The notes under the pieces were generated by a model that had not been told where the DNA came from, ran no database searches, and saw nothing but the letters and a program-made list of their open reading frames with translations. From positions 77,471 to 141,470 of the forward strand of contig JAANYP010003715.1 in the NCBI GenBank assembly GCA_020465985.1: DNA of 64,000 nt, read 5' to 3'. The translations under genes were made by a program, and so were the position numbers. Below, piece after piece: positions 9,205-19,855 of this stretch (positions are counted from its first letter, which is position 1; every line of letters starts with the position of its first letter). The DNA is from Centrapalus pauciflorus. Taxonomy: Eukaryota; Streptophyta; Magnoliopsida; Asterales; Asteraceae.

Positions 9205-10285
9205 TATGGGTTCAGGTTCTGGAGATGGTTCGGTGGTGTTATCAATCTCAAGGTTTTGGGGAATAGGCTCATTGGTTTTTAAGAGGAGGAATTGTGGAGG
9301 GTTGCAACGATGCCCAGGGTGAAATTTTTTCGGACATCAAAAACACAAGCCTTGGCTGCGACGTGCCTGGACTTCAGATGGAGTGAGACGACGTAAGGGT
9401 ATGGCTGTTGGAGGTTTTGGAGGTGACGGAAGGAGTGGGATAGATGGGTTATTAATTGTGGTACGACTTGGGGTCGATTGGATGTAGGGGGTGGAACGGT
9501 TATACGCAGATGGAGTTCGACCAGCACTAATCTTGTCTTCAATTAGCTTTGCTAAGCCGTAGGTTTGATGGAGAGTTGTTGGGTGAAGAATTGTGAGTTC
9601 CCGTTGAAGATCGGCTCGCAGGCCAGATATGAAACAACTTAATAGGGCGTCCTGGGATAACCCAATGACACGGTTAATGATTTTTTCGAACTCGGCTTGG
9701 TAGGCTAACACGGTACTGGCATGTTTGAGTTTAAACAGGGTCACTTGATGGTTTTCGAACGAGGATGGGCCAAAACGTAATTCAAGGGAGCGAGCGAAGT
9801 GAGTCCAATCACCAAGCAATCAGTTGTTGTGCAGATACTTGAACCAACTAAGTGCCTCTCCTTAGAAGTGAAAAGAGGCAAGTGTCACTCGTTGTTCAAA
9901 GGGTATATTGTAGAAAGTGAAATACTGGTCAGCTTGGAACAACCAGTCGAGAGGAGAGCTTCCATCGAAATTTGGGAGCTGAATTTTGGGTGTTTTAAGA
10001 TAAGAGTTGTACGGCCGCGGTAGTGGTGGTGGTGGTGGTGGTGGCGGCGGCGGCTCATCGATGGTGAATCTGGTTAGTGCGGTAACTATGTTTGCGGTAG
10101 TTGAAGCTTCTGCAACAAGCTGTCTCGAAATGGTGGTTGGTGGTTATTGATTGGCTGGTTAACTGCTTCGAAACGGACTCGAGCTGTTCGTGGGAAGCAT
10201 TACACACGGCTAACAGTTTTCCCATGCTCTCGGCTAGGGAGGCTAGGGATTCTTCAATTGATGGAGGTTCACGCCGAGGAGGCAT
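9205..10285 (-). pseudogene. Ty3 gag
   Basis: Read from the ATG at 10,285: MPPRREPPSIEESLASLAES, then (crossing stops/frame changes at about 10,055 and 9,820) PNFDGSSPLDWLFQADQYF, WTHFARSLELRFGPSSFE, FEKIINRVIGLSQDALLSCFISGLR and ELTILHPTTL, which is the Ty3 retrotrans_gag pattern. A single CCHC knuckle (CF-stop-CPKKFHPGHRC) at about 9,300-9,340 contains an in-frame stop. The first ATG is only about 24 bases after the LTR, so the leader is very short and contains the primer binding site. Gag continues into the protease beyond the Copia insertion. Confidence 0.8.
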
Positions 10286-10291
10286 TCTTCT

Positions 10292-10307
10292 CTCAATGAA
10301 AGCACCA
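10292..10307 (-). other. Putative primer binding site of the Ty3 element
   Basis: On the minus strand TGGTGCTTTCATTGAG begins two bases after the presumed LTR end (GTTGTACCA). It is not the usual initiator-Met site, and I cannot name the tRNA. The position supports the role; the sequence alone does not. Confidence 0.5.
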
Positions 10308-10309
10308 AA

Positions 10310-10762
10310 TGGTACAACCTTTTTGAGCAGGTCAGACTCCCAGAATCAAAGAAGAGGACAGAAGAACTTTTTGGGGCAATTTTCTGATAATCCTATTAAT
10401 TACGTAAAATGCATACTTAAAGGAACCAAATCACAGTACCAAAGAAAATGAGCCATGACTCCACTACCTCCTAATTTCATGCAATACCTACCCATATCTT
10501 CTAATGTAGTGGTGCCACTTCGTTTCTAAAAAACAAGGAATTAAAACAATAAATAAGACTTGGTAAACAAGCAGGCTTGGTCCTACCGAATTATCTTTGA
10601 CTTTGCTTGTTATTGGACTGATTTCACTCTTGATAACGTGTTGGGTGTTGCCTGTTTCGCATGGGCCTGCCTTGCATTTGCGTTGCCATTTCAACATTGG
10701 GCTGTTCAGTTGGGTCTGCTACTTCGATCGGCCCATCCAAAATCGTTCCACCGTTCGTATCA
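10310..10762 (-). repeat. 5' LTR of the Ty3 element
   Basis: On the minus strand it starts TGATACGAACGGTGG (10,762) and ends TTGTACCA (10,310), about 453 bp. The first 120 bases match 1,229-1,350 with few changes. Because pol reads into the 3' LTR, this copy also contains an out-of-place piece of pol C-terminus (residues like QPNVEMATQMQGRPM), ending in a stop near 10,617. Confidence 0.75.
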
Positions 10763-10929
10763 TTTAGCATCTAAATCTTGATCCCAAGAACCAACCTTGA
10801 CATTAGACAGTCAACATGCACTTTTAGATTGAAATTGATACCTTTTCAACATGCAAAGAAGTTCCAGATTTGACTTGAAATGATGTTCAGTACGTAGGTT
10901 AATTAAATAAATGTGATTTTATTACTTAC

Positions 10930-11064
10930 AATGAAATAGGTGTTTCACAAATGTCTGTATGGAATGAATTCAGCAACAAGTAATCTTGCATTGCCTTTCA
11001 TAACAATAATCAAGAAGATTGGCCAATCTTGGGTGTTGAAGCTGCACAACGTCTCTTGCTATTC
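10930..11064 (-). pseudogene. Relic exon of a BSK-like receptor-like cytoplasmic kinase
   Basis: A 135-bp block on the minus strand is bounded by a splice acceptor (TATTGACAG before 11,064) and donor (GTAAGT after 10,930). It translates as ARDVVQLQHPRLANLLDYCY, then after a frame change RLLVAEFIPY, then after another change VKHLFH. This matches in order the kinase N-lobe exon of plant BRASSINOSTEROID-SIGNALING KINASES, whose exon is also 45 codons. BSKs are membrane-anchored pseudokinases that relay BRI1 signals. Two frameshifts make it non-functional. Downstream exons would lie beyond the Ty3 insertion at 10,762, which apparently landed in the next intron; upstream exons are not recognised. 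Confidence 0.72.
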
Positions 11065-11791
11065 CTGTCAATATACACACACAAAATTTGGGTTATCTAA
11101 AAACACACATCGTTCACTTAATAATGGAAAGAACACATTAACCACTTTGCCTACTACGTTAGCAATAGTAGTAGTCTTGAAAAAAACAGATCGGAAGATT
11201 CGGAAACGAAATCCACATATTAACGAATCTGAAGAGATAATCTTTGATGTAGGAGTATTTATGATTCTACATCAAACATTAACTTTTTCAATTAATGCAT
11301 GCACATATTTTGATGTAAAGAAACCATTGTGATCATGGAAAACCAAAAAAAAACATGAGTGATGATGTGGAATACACCAAAAAGTTTGTTTTTTCAGCAT
11401 TTTTTATGAGTGATGATGTAGAACAGAGGGTGTAGTATAAAAGGTAGCAAAGTTGTCACTCAATCAATTTAAAATTTTCACCACATAATTTATATGTAGG
11501 TTAATCATTAGAAGTAACAGGAAACTTTAAAACAGTATAGAAACATTTCTTCCAATCCATACAATAAGATGATGCATCATGTTAGTAGAACAAAGAAATA
11601 AGAAATTCCATTATCAGGCATTACCAAGAGAGTGTCTTTTTTTTTCCACACGATCATCGAGTCATGAATCACATCTAACATCGAAAGGCGGAAAGGTATC
11701 TAGTATCAATAATAAAAAGTTATTGTGATTTCAAACACCCTCTTATCTCTCATGCGTTATTAGGAATAAGAAAATTGAAGTTGTGAGTTAC

Positions 11792-11910
11792 CTTCCCATC
11801 ACTTTAGCTTTTAGAAAGTCGGATGGATATTCCTGAGGGTAAAATACCTTGAAACCTAGACGTCGAAATTCAACATAGTCTTCAATATGCACAACATGAA
11901 TGAAGAAAAT
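11792..11910 (-). pseudogene. Possible unidentified exon
   Basis: The minus strand reads HIEDYVEFRRLGFKVFYPQE and on through DFLKAKVMGR without a stop, then meets a good donor (AAG, then GTAACT) at 11,792/11,791. The upstream acceptor is not clear. The residue composition looks protein-like, but I do not recognise the family. It could be a second relic exon of a broken gene or chance. Confidence 0.25.
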
Positions 11911-14444
11911 CCATCAGATCTAAATGAACAAAGTAATGCTGATAAAAGTGCTTACAAATAGTAAAGCGGGGCTTGATCAGTTTTTTTTTAATGAAAATAC
12001 CCTTAGCTAGCTCCCTGCCAATTCAAGTACAACTAATTCAGTATTTATAACATTGAAAGATCCAAAGAGTTTATGACTACATTACAATGAAAAACAAAAG
12101 AAATCACAATTTAACATATAAATAAATTTTGGAAAGACCATTACTATCTTAAAAAAAGCAAGGATTAGAAAAATCACAACATGAAGCTTCAATGTTATTC
12201 GAGCTATCAATCTGTGAAAGGTTAAGTTTTGATTTTTCTACAAATAATATGGACATCCCAGTTGTAATATGGCATACTATAATTTTAATAAACAAAAAGC
12301 TTTCAAGAAAACTGCACAAAGACCAAATTAATAGATGGAATGGTGGATAATGCAATTCGTATCGATGTTATGAGATTTTTATGGGACTCAAACTAATTCA
12401 TGCATTAGAAATATTGTTGATAAGGGAAAAATTTTTACAATGCATGATGTCCAAATTAGCTGCAGAAAATACAAAATAGCCTTCATAATGTCATATCTGT
12501 ACCCAAAAAAACACTATGGATCCTTACTTCAAGCATCTAGTTTAAAAATGTGAGAAGTCAAAAAGTAAACCTGTTTGATGGATCCAATTATAATATTTTC
12601 GATTTATTGAGACAAACATGCATATGTTCTAAGAAATAGCAATAACATATATTCATTTTTCTAAATACTTCAACTGAGATTTGTAATGCAGGACTTTTTC
12701 AATCACTCAATGCATTAATATGGCAGCATTATGAAAGAAGAGACATTATATTTCAATCCAGATTCATAGTTTCATAACAAATAGGACCAAATTAATTATG
12801 TATAAATGCTAAAAATTGTAATTTAGTGATAACATCTAAATTTCAAGAAAATTTTGATTAGTTATGAAGAACAACAAAATTAATACCATATATTGGATGC
12901 AATGATCTTGGCCCAATCAAAAAACATGACCCCAATAGCATCACAATTAATCATCTAGAAATCTATCTCTATAAGAAATAAAATAATTAATCCTAACAAA
13001 TAAATAATGCAAATTATTGCTATTATTCTACTTCAATCCAAACTATGCTAATAATGATCACATAAAACTGAAATCATGGATAACCTTCTTATTCTACCGC
13101 CTGTTGACACTTCATTTGCATCATGTTGTCCATTTAATTTTCTTCCTATTGCATGAGGAATTAATTAGAACTGACAACAAAAAATTGAAAGAGATACTAA
13201 GAAATAATATTGCTGACAAACTAAAAGATAAAACATGAATATAGTAATTTTACCTAGCACAGACAGAGCAAAAAAACAACAAGCAACCTCTAAGGTAAAA
13301 ATAGTCCTAACCAAACTTGATACAGACCCAATGTTGCCATCAATTAAAAATTAACATATTCATGGGAATGTTATTCAATCTTTCCATGAAACATTGAAAT
13401 CTTTGAATCTGCCATTTCTAAGTGGTGCTTAGTAATATACTAATATCTAATGTGAAAATTATACAAAAGAAAGGAAAGATAAACATTTCTTGCCTAGTAC
13501 ACTATATTTTATACTTTCATGTACATGAAACTTGTACCCTTCAAGAACCTGCACATTAATTAAACTTGAAAGTCGACATTCCAAAGGTAGGAGAGTATAC
13601 CAGATATGGGAAGGGTACAAACACACAACATCCTTAAATGATTAACTGAAAGCCTCAATTGATGCTAAACATAGTACATTACAAAAAGAAAAATTGATAT
13701 AGATAATAAAGCAAATTGAATGAAAAGATGATTTATGTTGTTGGTTTGAGGAAAATGAAAACGAGACACACCCAATTGAGAACGATTGGTAGAAAACCAG
13801 GAAACAAGGTCTAAACATGTGTCTTTTCGAGCTAATCTTTACGGGGGTGTGATGAAATGGAATTTTAATTACGGAGATTGAGTGTGAAGTCACCATAATT
13901 GAAGGTATGATCAATGATTTGCCAAACTACACAATTCATGCGTGGTATTGGAACCGTAATTTCACTCAAGCATTTTCCCAAACACTTGGCAGGTAAGTAA
14001 AGTGTAAGCCACTTACTTGTGATGCGGGTATTCTCGATACCTCAACCTGTTGGTTTGAATTAAAGCCTCCACCTGTTGAATTCGAACCAATTGAGAATTG
14101 TTAGCAGAGTGCCAAAAACATGAAAATTCTTTGATTTTAGCGATAGGGAAGAGGAAGGATCAAATTAATCAAAAACATGTATATAGAAAGATCAATTCTG
14201 AACAAACCCCAAATCAATCACTCAGAATAAGTTAATCAAACGGTAGCCCAGAAAATCAGTTTGAAAAACGCCCAAAAATACCCCACTGGAACACACACAA
14301 TCAAAGAAGCAAAATATAGATGGAACCCAGAAGAAGAAGAGCCAATCAAAAACTTTGAAACACACCAGAATCCCAGTTCTGTAGCAATGGAAATCATAGC
14401 AGATTGTCGCAGTCGAAATCAAAGCATAAGCTATCAGGAATCAC

Positions 14445-14808
14445 AAGAACGTGGGGATGACAATTAGGGGGAGGGAACATGTGTCGTATTTTAACTGGGT
14501 TTGTTATGAAATTTCAACAGGGATGAGAAACTAGAGATGTAGAAATTAGTAGCGTACCTGGCCTAGAGGATGAAGACGCAATCGAAGGTCTAAGGATTGG
14601 AAAAAAAGCGTAGGTCTGAGGATTGGAACTCAATCGAATGTTGAGAATTGAAACATTGGAACGTCGGATTGAAGTCGCATTGGTAAACAGAGGAGAAGCA
14701 TGCAAATGAAAGAAGCAGCGATGAGGAGTAAGAAGAACGTGGGGAGGGAAATTAGGGAGAGGGAACAGGTGGTGATGTTTTAACAGGATATGTTATGAAA
14801 ATTCAACA
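14445..14808. repeat. Direct repeat, spaced 288 bp
   Basis: About 75 bp beginning GAAGAACGTGGGGA and ending near TTATGAAAATTCAACA occurs at 14,445-14,519 and, with substitutions, at 14,733-14,808. The segment between is unrelated to the known elements here. It may be a tandem duplication of a gene-flank sequence or the ends of an unrecognised element. Confidence 0.5.
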
Positions 14809-14865
14809 TTAACCGTATGTGAATACATAACCGTTTAACATGCTTAATTAATAATATAGTAATAG

Positions 14866-14981
<116 letters not shown>

Positions 14982-14998
14982 TAGATAGAGAGAGGGGA

Positions 14999-16288
14999 GG
15001 GGGGTTAAATGGAAAACCAACGTGCATACATCACGTTTTTCATTAAGGGTAATTTAGGAAAACTAAATTATTTTATTCTAAATTTAAATCTTCTTTAAAA
15101 GTTATAATTGTCATTAAGGGTAATTAAGGGTAAGGGTTCAATAGAAAACCAACATACATGCATCACGTTTTTCATTAAGGGTAATTTAGAAAAACTAAAT
15201 TATTTTATTCTAAATTTAAATCTTCTTTAAATAAGAAAATTTCAATAATCAATCAAAATATAATTCCTAAATTCAAGCATTTTCATTTGACCAGTCATTT
15301 TTCAAAATTTGAATCCACCATTCTAGAAAAGCCTCTAATCACCATCTTCGCCACCACCGGCACCAACGCCTTCACCACCACCACCTCCTCCAGCGCCGCT
15401 ACCGCCACCACCAACTACACCGTCACCACTACATGCACCGCTGCCACCGCCATCAATACAACATCTAACGCCACCTACATCGTCATCACCATTGTCGTCT
15501 TCCTCTTCCCTATCTCTTTTTCTTCGTTATAAAAGATACAACAATCACCACAATGAAGATGATAAAACAAATGCGATTGACGACATTGAAACAAAGATGA
15601 TTTTGATGCAGAACGTTTATTAACAAAGATGAAGATGATGCTGAATGTTTTTTATGAAGATGATTCAGAACGTTTTTGATGAAAATGACGAAGATGAAGA
15701 TGATGCAGAATGGTTTTTATGAAAATGGATGTGATGCATCGTTATTTTTGTGAGTGTTAATCGGAAAAAATTATTGAATATTAAAATTTGAATATAATTG
15801 ATGTATCAATGATGGAACTTTAATTTTTGAATTATGTATGAATTATGGAATTTAAAAAATTGAATTTGAATTATGTATCAATTATGGAATTTTAAATTTT
15901 GAATATAAAATTGATGAGTATTTAAATTCAGAAAAAAGTATGCCCGAAATACCCCTATGCATATATTTTTAAGTGCATCGTGATGCACTAATATAATATC
16001 ACATGTGCATCTAATTTAAGGGCTACCATTGGTTTTCTAAAGTTTTCCAATACATATTGGTTTTCCATTGCAGACTAGTACAAAAATGACCTATGGTCAC
16101 GGTTTTGTCCAAACTGCCTAGCCACAGGTTTTGTTATTGACGTGACTAAAGGGTCATATATGATCTTGTATTATTATGATAGCCACAATTTATCTCAATA
16201 ACTGTGACCATTGCAAATCCCATTCAAACCTTAAGTCACGGTTTAACAAAAGGATCGTGACGGAAGACATATTTTGTACTAGTGGCAC

Positions 16289-16290
<2 letters not shown>
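14999..16290. mobile_element. (TA)n-bounded TIR element A
   Basis: The left end GGGGGTTAAATGGAAAACCAA and right end TTGGTTTTCCATTGCA(...)CCC are imperfect inverted repeats, and both outer sides are (TA)n tracts. The first 240 bp contain a tandem duplication (period about 128 bp, units at about 15,003 and 15,131). The middle has an ACC-rich stretch (15,330-15,480) and a GATGATGCAGAA-rich stretch (15,590-15,730) with no convincing protein. A CACTA-type MITE (16,073-16,284) is inserted close to the right end. It is non-autonomous: no transposase is visible. Confidence 0.65.
16073..16284. mobile_element. CACTA-type MITE (212 bp)
   Basis: Ends GACTAGTACAAAAATG and CATATTTTGTACTAGTG are inverted repeats of the CACTA (En/Spm) type CACTAGTACAAA; the left terminal C is mutated to G. 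The 3-bp duplication GCA on both sides (16,070-16,072 and 16,285-16,287) is the size expected for CACTA transposition. Subterminal GTCACGG motifs occur in both arms (near 16,097 and 16,232). No coding capacity. Confidence 0.85.

Positions 16291-16369
<79 letters not shown>
16291..16369. repeat. (TA)n microsatellite
   Basis: About 39 AT units between TIR element A and element I. Confidence 0.95.
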
Positions 16370-16371
<2 letters not shown>

Positions 16372-16615
16372 CAGTTTCATCAGCGTACCTATGAGATTCC
16401 AGCGTACCCTAATGTGAATGATCATTCACACATATTTATTTTGAATAGACATGTATAACACAACATTATAAGACTTTTTTTCAAAACGAGTAACATCATA
16501 AATCCTGTGAATGGTAAAAAAAGATCATGTGAATGGTCATTCACACCATTCACGAAATGACTATTCACATGGATGACCATTCACATAAACATGCATTGAG
16601 CATTCAAATAATTTT
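16370..16615. mobile_element. Left part of (TA)n-bounded element I
   Basis: It starts after the (TA)n tract with ATCAGTTTCATCAGCGTACC and is broken at 16,615 by the Tekay-like element. It contains the perfect palindrome TGTGAATGATCATTCACA (16,413-16,430) and several further GTGAATG/CATTCAC hairpins. The right part is 25,504-25,658; its reverse complement starts similarly (GTTCAAATAAGTACC). GTACC and TGAACxxxxGTTCAC-like motifs suggest kinship with family C (26,886). Confidence 0.5.
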
Positions 16616-18666
16616 TGTAACATCCTCGGATTTATTTTATTGTATTTTGGTTAATTAAGTGGAAAAAAAAATAAAATATATATTTAAGTTAAAAATTGGA
16701 GCAATTATTATGCATTTGGGTTATTTAGAAGTTTGTTGTTATCTTAAGAAAATTTGAACTCTGAATCATTTTTATGGAGTATTATGAATTTCAAAGTTAT
16801 TAATGATAATTTTAAGATTAAATCAGTATTTTATGGAACCGGTTAAGTTGAGGGGTGAAATGTGCAAAAATGATGAAAGTTGAATAAAAAGGGCAAAAGG
16901 CTTCATTTTTCCATTTTACTCTCTCTCTCTACACTATCTCTCTAGAATTTCCTCTCTACTTCTCTATAAGATATCTCACAAACCGACCGTCCGATTTTCG
17001 AGATTTATACGTCAACGGAAAGATCTCGAGGAGTACAACAACAATCTGCAAACGGATTTCTGATTTCGTACGAATTGAGGTAAGAATCGACTCTTTTAAG
17101 TTTATAGTTTCGGTTTTGAAGAAAATAGAATTTTGAATCTGTTGTTTTGTGTGAATTAGAGCTTGTTTTGCTTGAAATATTGCAAGAATATGATAGTATA
17201 TGCATAATAGAATCGAATCTAGGCTTGATACTTGATATATGCATGATTTTTGACTTAGAAATGAAAGATTTAAGCTGAAATGATGAACAAACTCGAATAT
17301 GTCAAGAACAGAGTCGAAATGCATGAACAAACTCGAAATTGGTGCTAGATTCGAGTATATACTCGAGTTTAACCATTAGATTCGAGCAAGGGTTCGAATC
17401 TATCATTATAGGTTCGAATTTAGCCCCTAGATTCGAATGGGGTTCGAGTTTAGCCCCTAAAGTCGAAATGGTTAGAATTTAACAGGAACTCGGCGAGTTC
17501 CTATAATGAACTCGGCGAGTACTAGCATATTGTGGGCAGATTCGAATGGGTTTTAAAGGGGTCGAATCTATGGACTAATAATTACACTTTTGGGATATTT
17601 TTGGTAGTATATTAAGGCATATAATGAAAGGTTAATTGGAAATAATATCACACCAATTGATGGTTTATATCGTGAGTTTCGAATGAAGGTTCCGAATGTC
17701 GTATTACTTTTATTTGCATAAATTAATGCTAAGTTATTAAAGACCATGTAATGATAGTATGTTTATCATATGGAAATGAAACAGGTCCCTTGTGGTGTTG
17801 TTTAACCCACAGTGGGGTACTTGGTGGATCCGGTTGAAAGCCCGAGGAGAAATAAAATTGGTTTAAAGTTTAATTACGCACCCACTGTGAGTACATATGA
17901 TTTCGCATGTTTATATCTGCTTTATGATTGCTTTTGCTTACTGAGACATGTTGCTTCATATTTCGTTTGGAATTCTACTAACTTGCGTAGATTTATATGC
18001 ACATTCTTATTTGATGCATGTCCGTTCGTTTGTTGTGCATCTACGATGGACCGATGGGTCGCATCTGTTACTCCGATGTTACTGCTCTATATGACGCTGG
18101 AGCTTATCCCTCCAGGTCCGGTAGGCAGTATGTCATCCCCGATGTTATGTCTGTCTCAGTAGTATGTTTTAAAGGTCGAGCTTTGGGCTCGTAGAGCGAC
18201 GGCTCTTGTGTGGTCGTACTTTGTGTACGTGGAGAGTGCACGACGTGTGTCGTCGGTGCTACTCTTGTGGGCATCATAAGGATTTATAAAATGTGTAAAT
18301 CTGTGTATTCACTAAGCATTCGTTTACCCCTCAGTTGACTTTATTTTACAGGAAAGGGAAAGTCTACAGCCGGACCTTCTAGTTAGGTCGTTTGGAAGAT
18401 TTGGGAGACTCGGCACTATTTCATTGGTAATTTATGTTATGAGACAATGTTGTAATATTCTGTATGATTGTAATAATTGTATGGGTGTGTAGACTTAGAC
18501 TTGGTACCTTATAGCACCGTAGTGTGTTTAACACTATTGCACTACTTTATATATATTTTTAATGCTTCCGCACTTAATTTAGGTTATCAGATCATTATGT
18601 TATTACATGTTGATGATTAATCCTGGGTGTATTGTAATTGGTGGTTGTTGTGGCAAGGGTGTCACA
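16616..18666 (+). repeat. 5' LTR of the Tekay-like element
   Basis: 2,051 bp. A CT-rich stretch (16,918-16,965) probably marks the transcribed leader. The part 17,330-17,580 is full of TTCGAA-type motifs and holds two palindromes, a 19-bp one centred on 17,493 (ACTCGGCGAGT core) and a second at about 17,508. Unlike the 3' LTR it has no (TA)n array. Confidence 0.95.
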
Positions 18667-18671
18667 CGAGA

Positions 18672-18685
18672 TGGTATCAGAGCAG
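18672..18685 (+). other. Primer binding site of the Tekay-like element
   Basis: TGGTATCAGAGCAG five bases after the 5' LTR, complementary to initiator tRNA-Met. Confidence 0.9.
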
Positions 18686-18884
18686 TAGTTTGAGATTCAA
18701 GTGTCCGTGAGGTCTTGATCTCAAACATTAGGTGATGATATGTAGTGGTTTAAGTAATGATCTGAACTAAGATAGGTTATGATCTAGTAATTATAAGAGA
18801 TTGACTAACATACGGGACAAATGAATGGTGTCTTTAAACTGAGGACATGTTACTAAACAAATTATATGTTTATAATTTCAGAAC

Positions 18885-19855
18885 ATGTCTGGAGGAATGA
18901 CACCTGAAGAAGCCAGAGAGATGATGTTAGCCTTGATGGCTGAACAGAACAAAATGATTCAGGATCAGTTTCGGGCTCGAGATGAGGCCGATGCTAAGAG
19001 AAGAGAGGATAAGAGAAAGAATAAAGAGAAGGAAGGGGGTAACAACGAGGAACAAGATGACAACATTGGGTCGTCTAACAAGCCCAAAGGTTGTCGTTTC
19101 AAGGACTTCAAAGGAAATGGGGCCGTGGAATTTAATGGACTAGGAGATGCTGTTGCCGCACTTGAATGGATAACAGCTACTGAGAGAACATTCCGAATCA
19201 GCGACTGTGCTGAGAAGGATATGGTTCGGTATGCTACAGCAATGTTCACAAATGATGCAATTATGTGGTGGAATTCCATGGTTAATGCTTTAACCTTGGA
19301 AAATGTAAGTGTAATGACTTGGGATGAGTTCAAGGACTTATTCACTCAGCAGTACTGTCCGGTTGATGAGCGCCGGAGGTTGGAAGCAAAGTTTATGGCA
19401 CTAATGCAGGGGACTAAGACTGTGTCCCAATATGCTGTAGAATTCACGAGGCTGAGTCTGTTTGCGCCTCATCAAGTCGACACTGAAGAAAGGAAGGTGA
19501 CCAGGTTCGAGGCTGGTCTGGATATTGAAATTAGGAGGGTTATGAGCAACGTCCGCTACCCTACATTTGCTGGCTTACTTGAGGCTGCCAGAAATGTAGA
19601 GCAGATTCTGATCATGTCGGGTTATTTGATTGGGTCCGCTGCCGCTTCCACCAACCCAACACAGCCGTCACTGCCAAAGCGCCAGCGCGAGGGAGGATAT
19701 TCTGGTTCTTCCCGGTCTTCACAGTACTCACCTCAGCAGTCGTATCGTCGGTCATCTGGTTCTTCCGATCGTGGTCGTGCTCGTGCCTACTCCATCAACA
19801 CCGAGCCGCGATATTGTAATAGGTGTCACTTGGAACACTTCGGCAACTGCACAAT
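18885..19855 (+). pseudogene. Tekay-like gag
   Basis: From the ATG at 18,885 (MSGGMTPEEAREMM): a charged coiled-coil-like start (DEADAKRREDKRKNKEKEG), then the gag core: WITATERTFRISDCAEKDMV, AIMWWNSM, MTWDEFKDLFTQQYCP, FMALMQGTKTVSQYAVEF and a basic Arg/Ser-rich tail. The first zinc-knuckle cysteines (YCNRCHLEHFGNC) end this frame. At about 19,851-19,856 one base appears to be missing, and the polyprotein goes on in the frame starting 19,823. Codons from 19,856 to 20,090 in this frame are out of register. Gag packages element RNA. Confidence 0.9.

Larger units (their letters stand above)
1229..10762 (-). mobile_element. Ty3/gypsy chromovirus-type element, nested and truncated
   Basis: Minus-strand order: 5' LTR 10,310-10,762, gag 10,285-9,205, protease and reverse transcriptase 4,249-3,120, integrase plus chromodomain-like tail 3,107-1,351, 3' LTR start 1,350-1,229. 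A plus-strand Copia (4,250-9,199) interrupts it between gag and protease, and Copia element 1 cuts the 3' LTR at 1,229. Tail motifs such as VFHVSLLREC and the terminal W-x-G/T-W pattern point to a plant chromovirus; the clade is not decided. It is inactive: several stops, a lost catalytic Asp in reverse transcriptase and an RNase H deletion. The right boundary (10,762) is deduced from matching the LTR start to that at 1,350; no target duplication can be confirmed because the other end is outside the window. Confidence 0.85.

Noticed and set aside
10940..11332. Plus-strand frame of 130 codons
   Set aside because: It is the antisense of the BSK-like exon and intron; its composition is not protein-like.
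15287..15532. Thr/Ser/Ala-rich frame of 81 codons in element A
   Set aside because: It comes from an ACC-rich low-complexity stretch and has no start context or domain.
16956..17330. Minus-strand frame of 124 codons, repeated at 23,789-24,163
   Set aside because: The repetition is due to the LTR pair; it is antisense to the LTR leader and resembles no protein.
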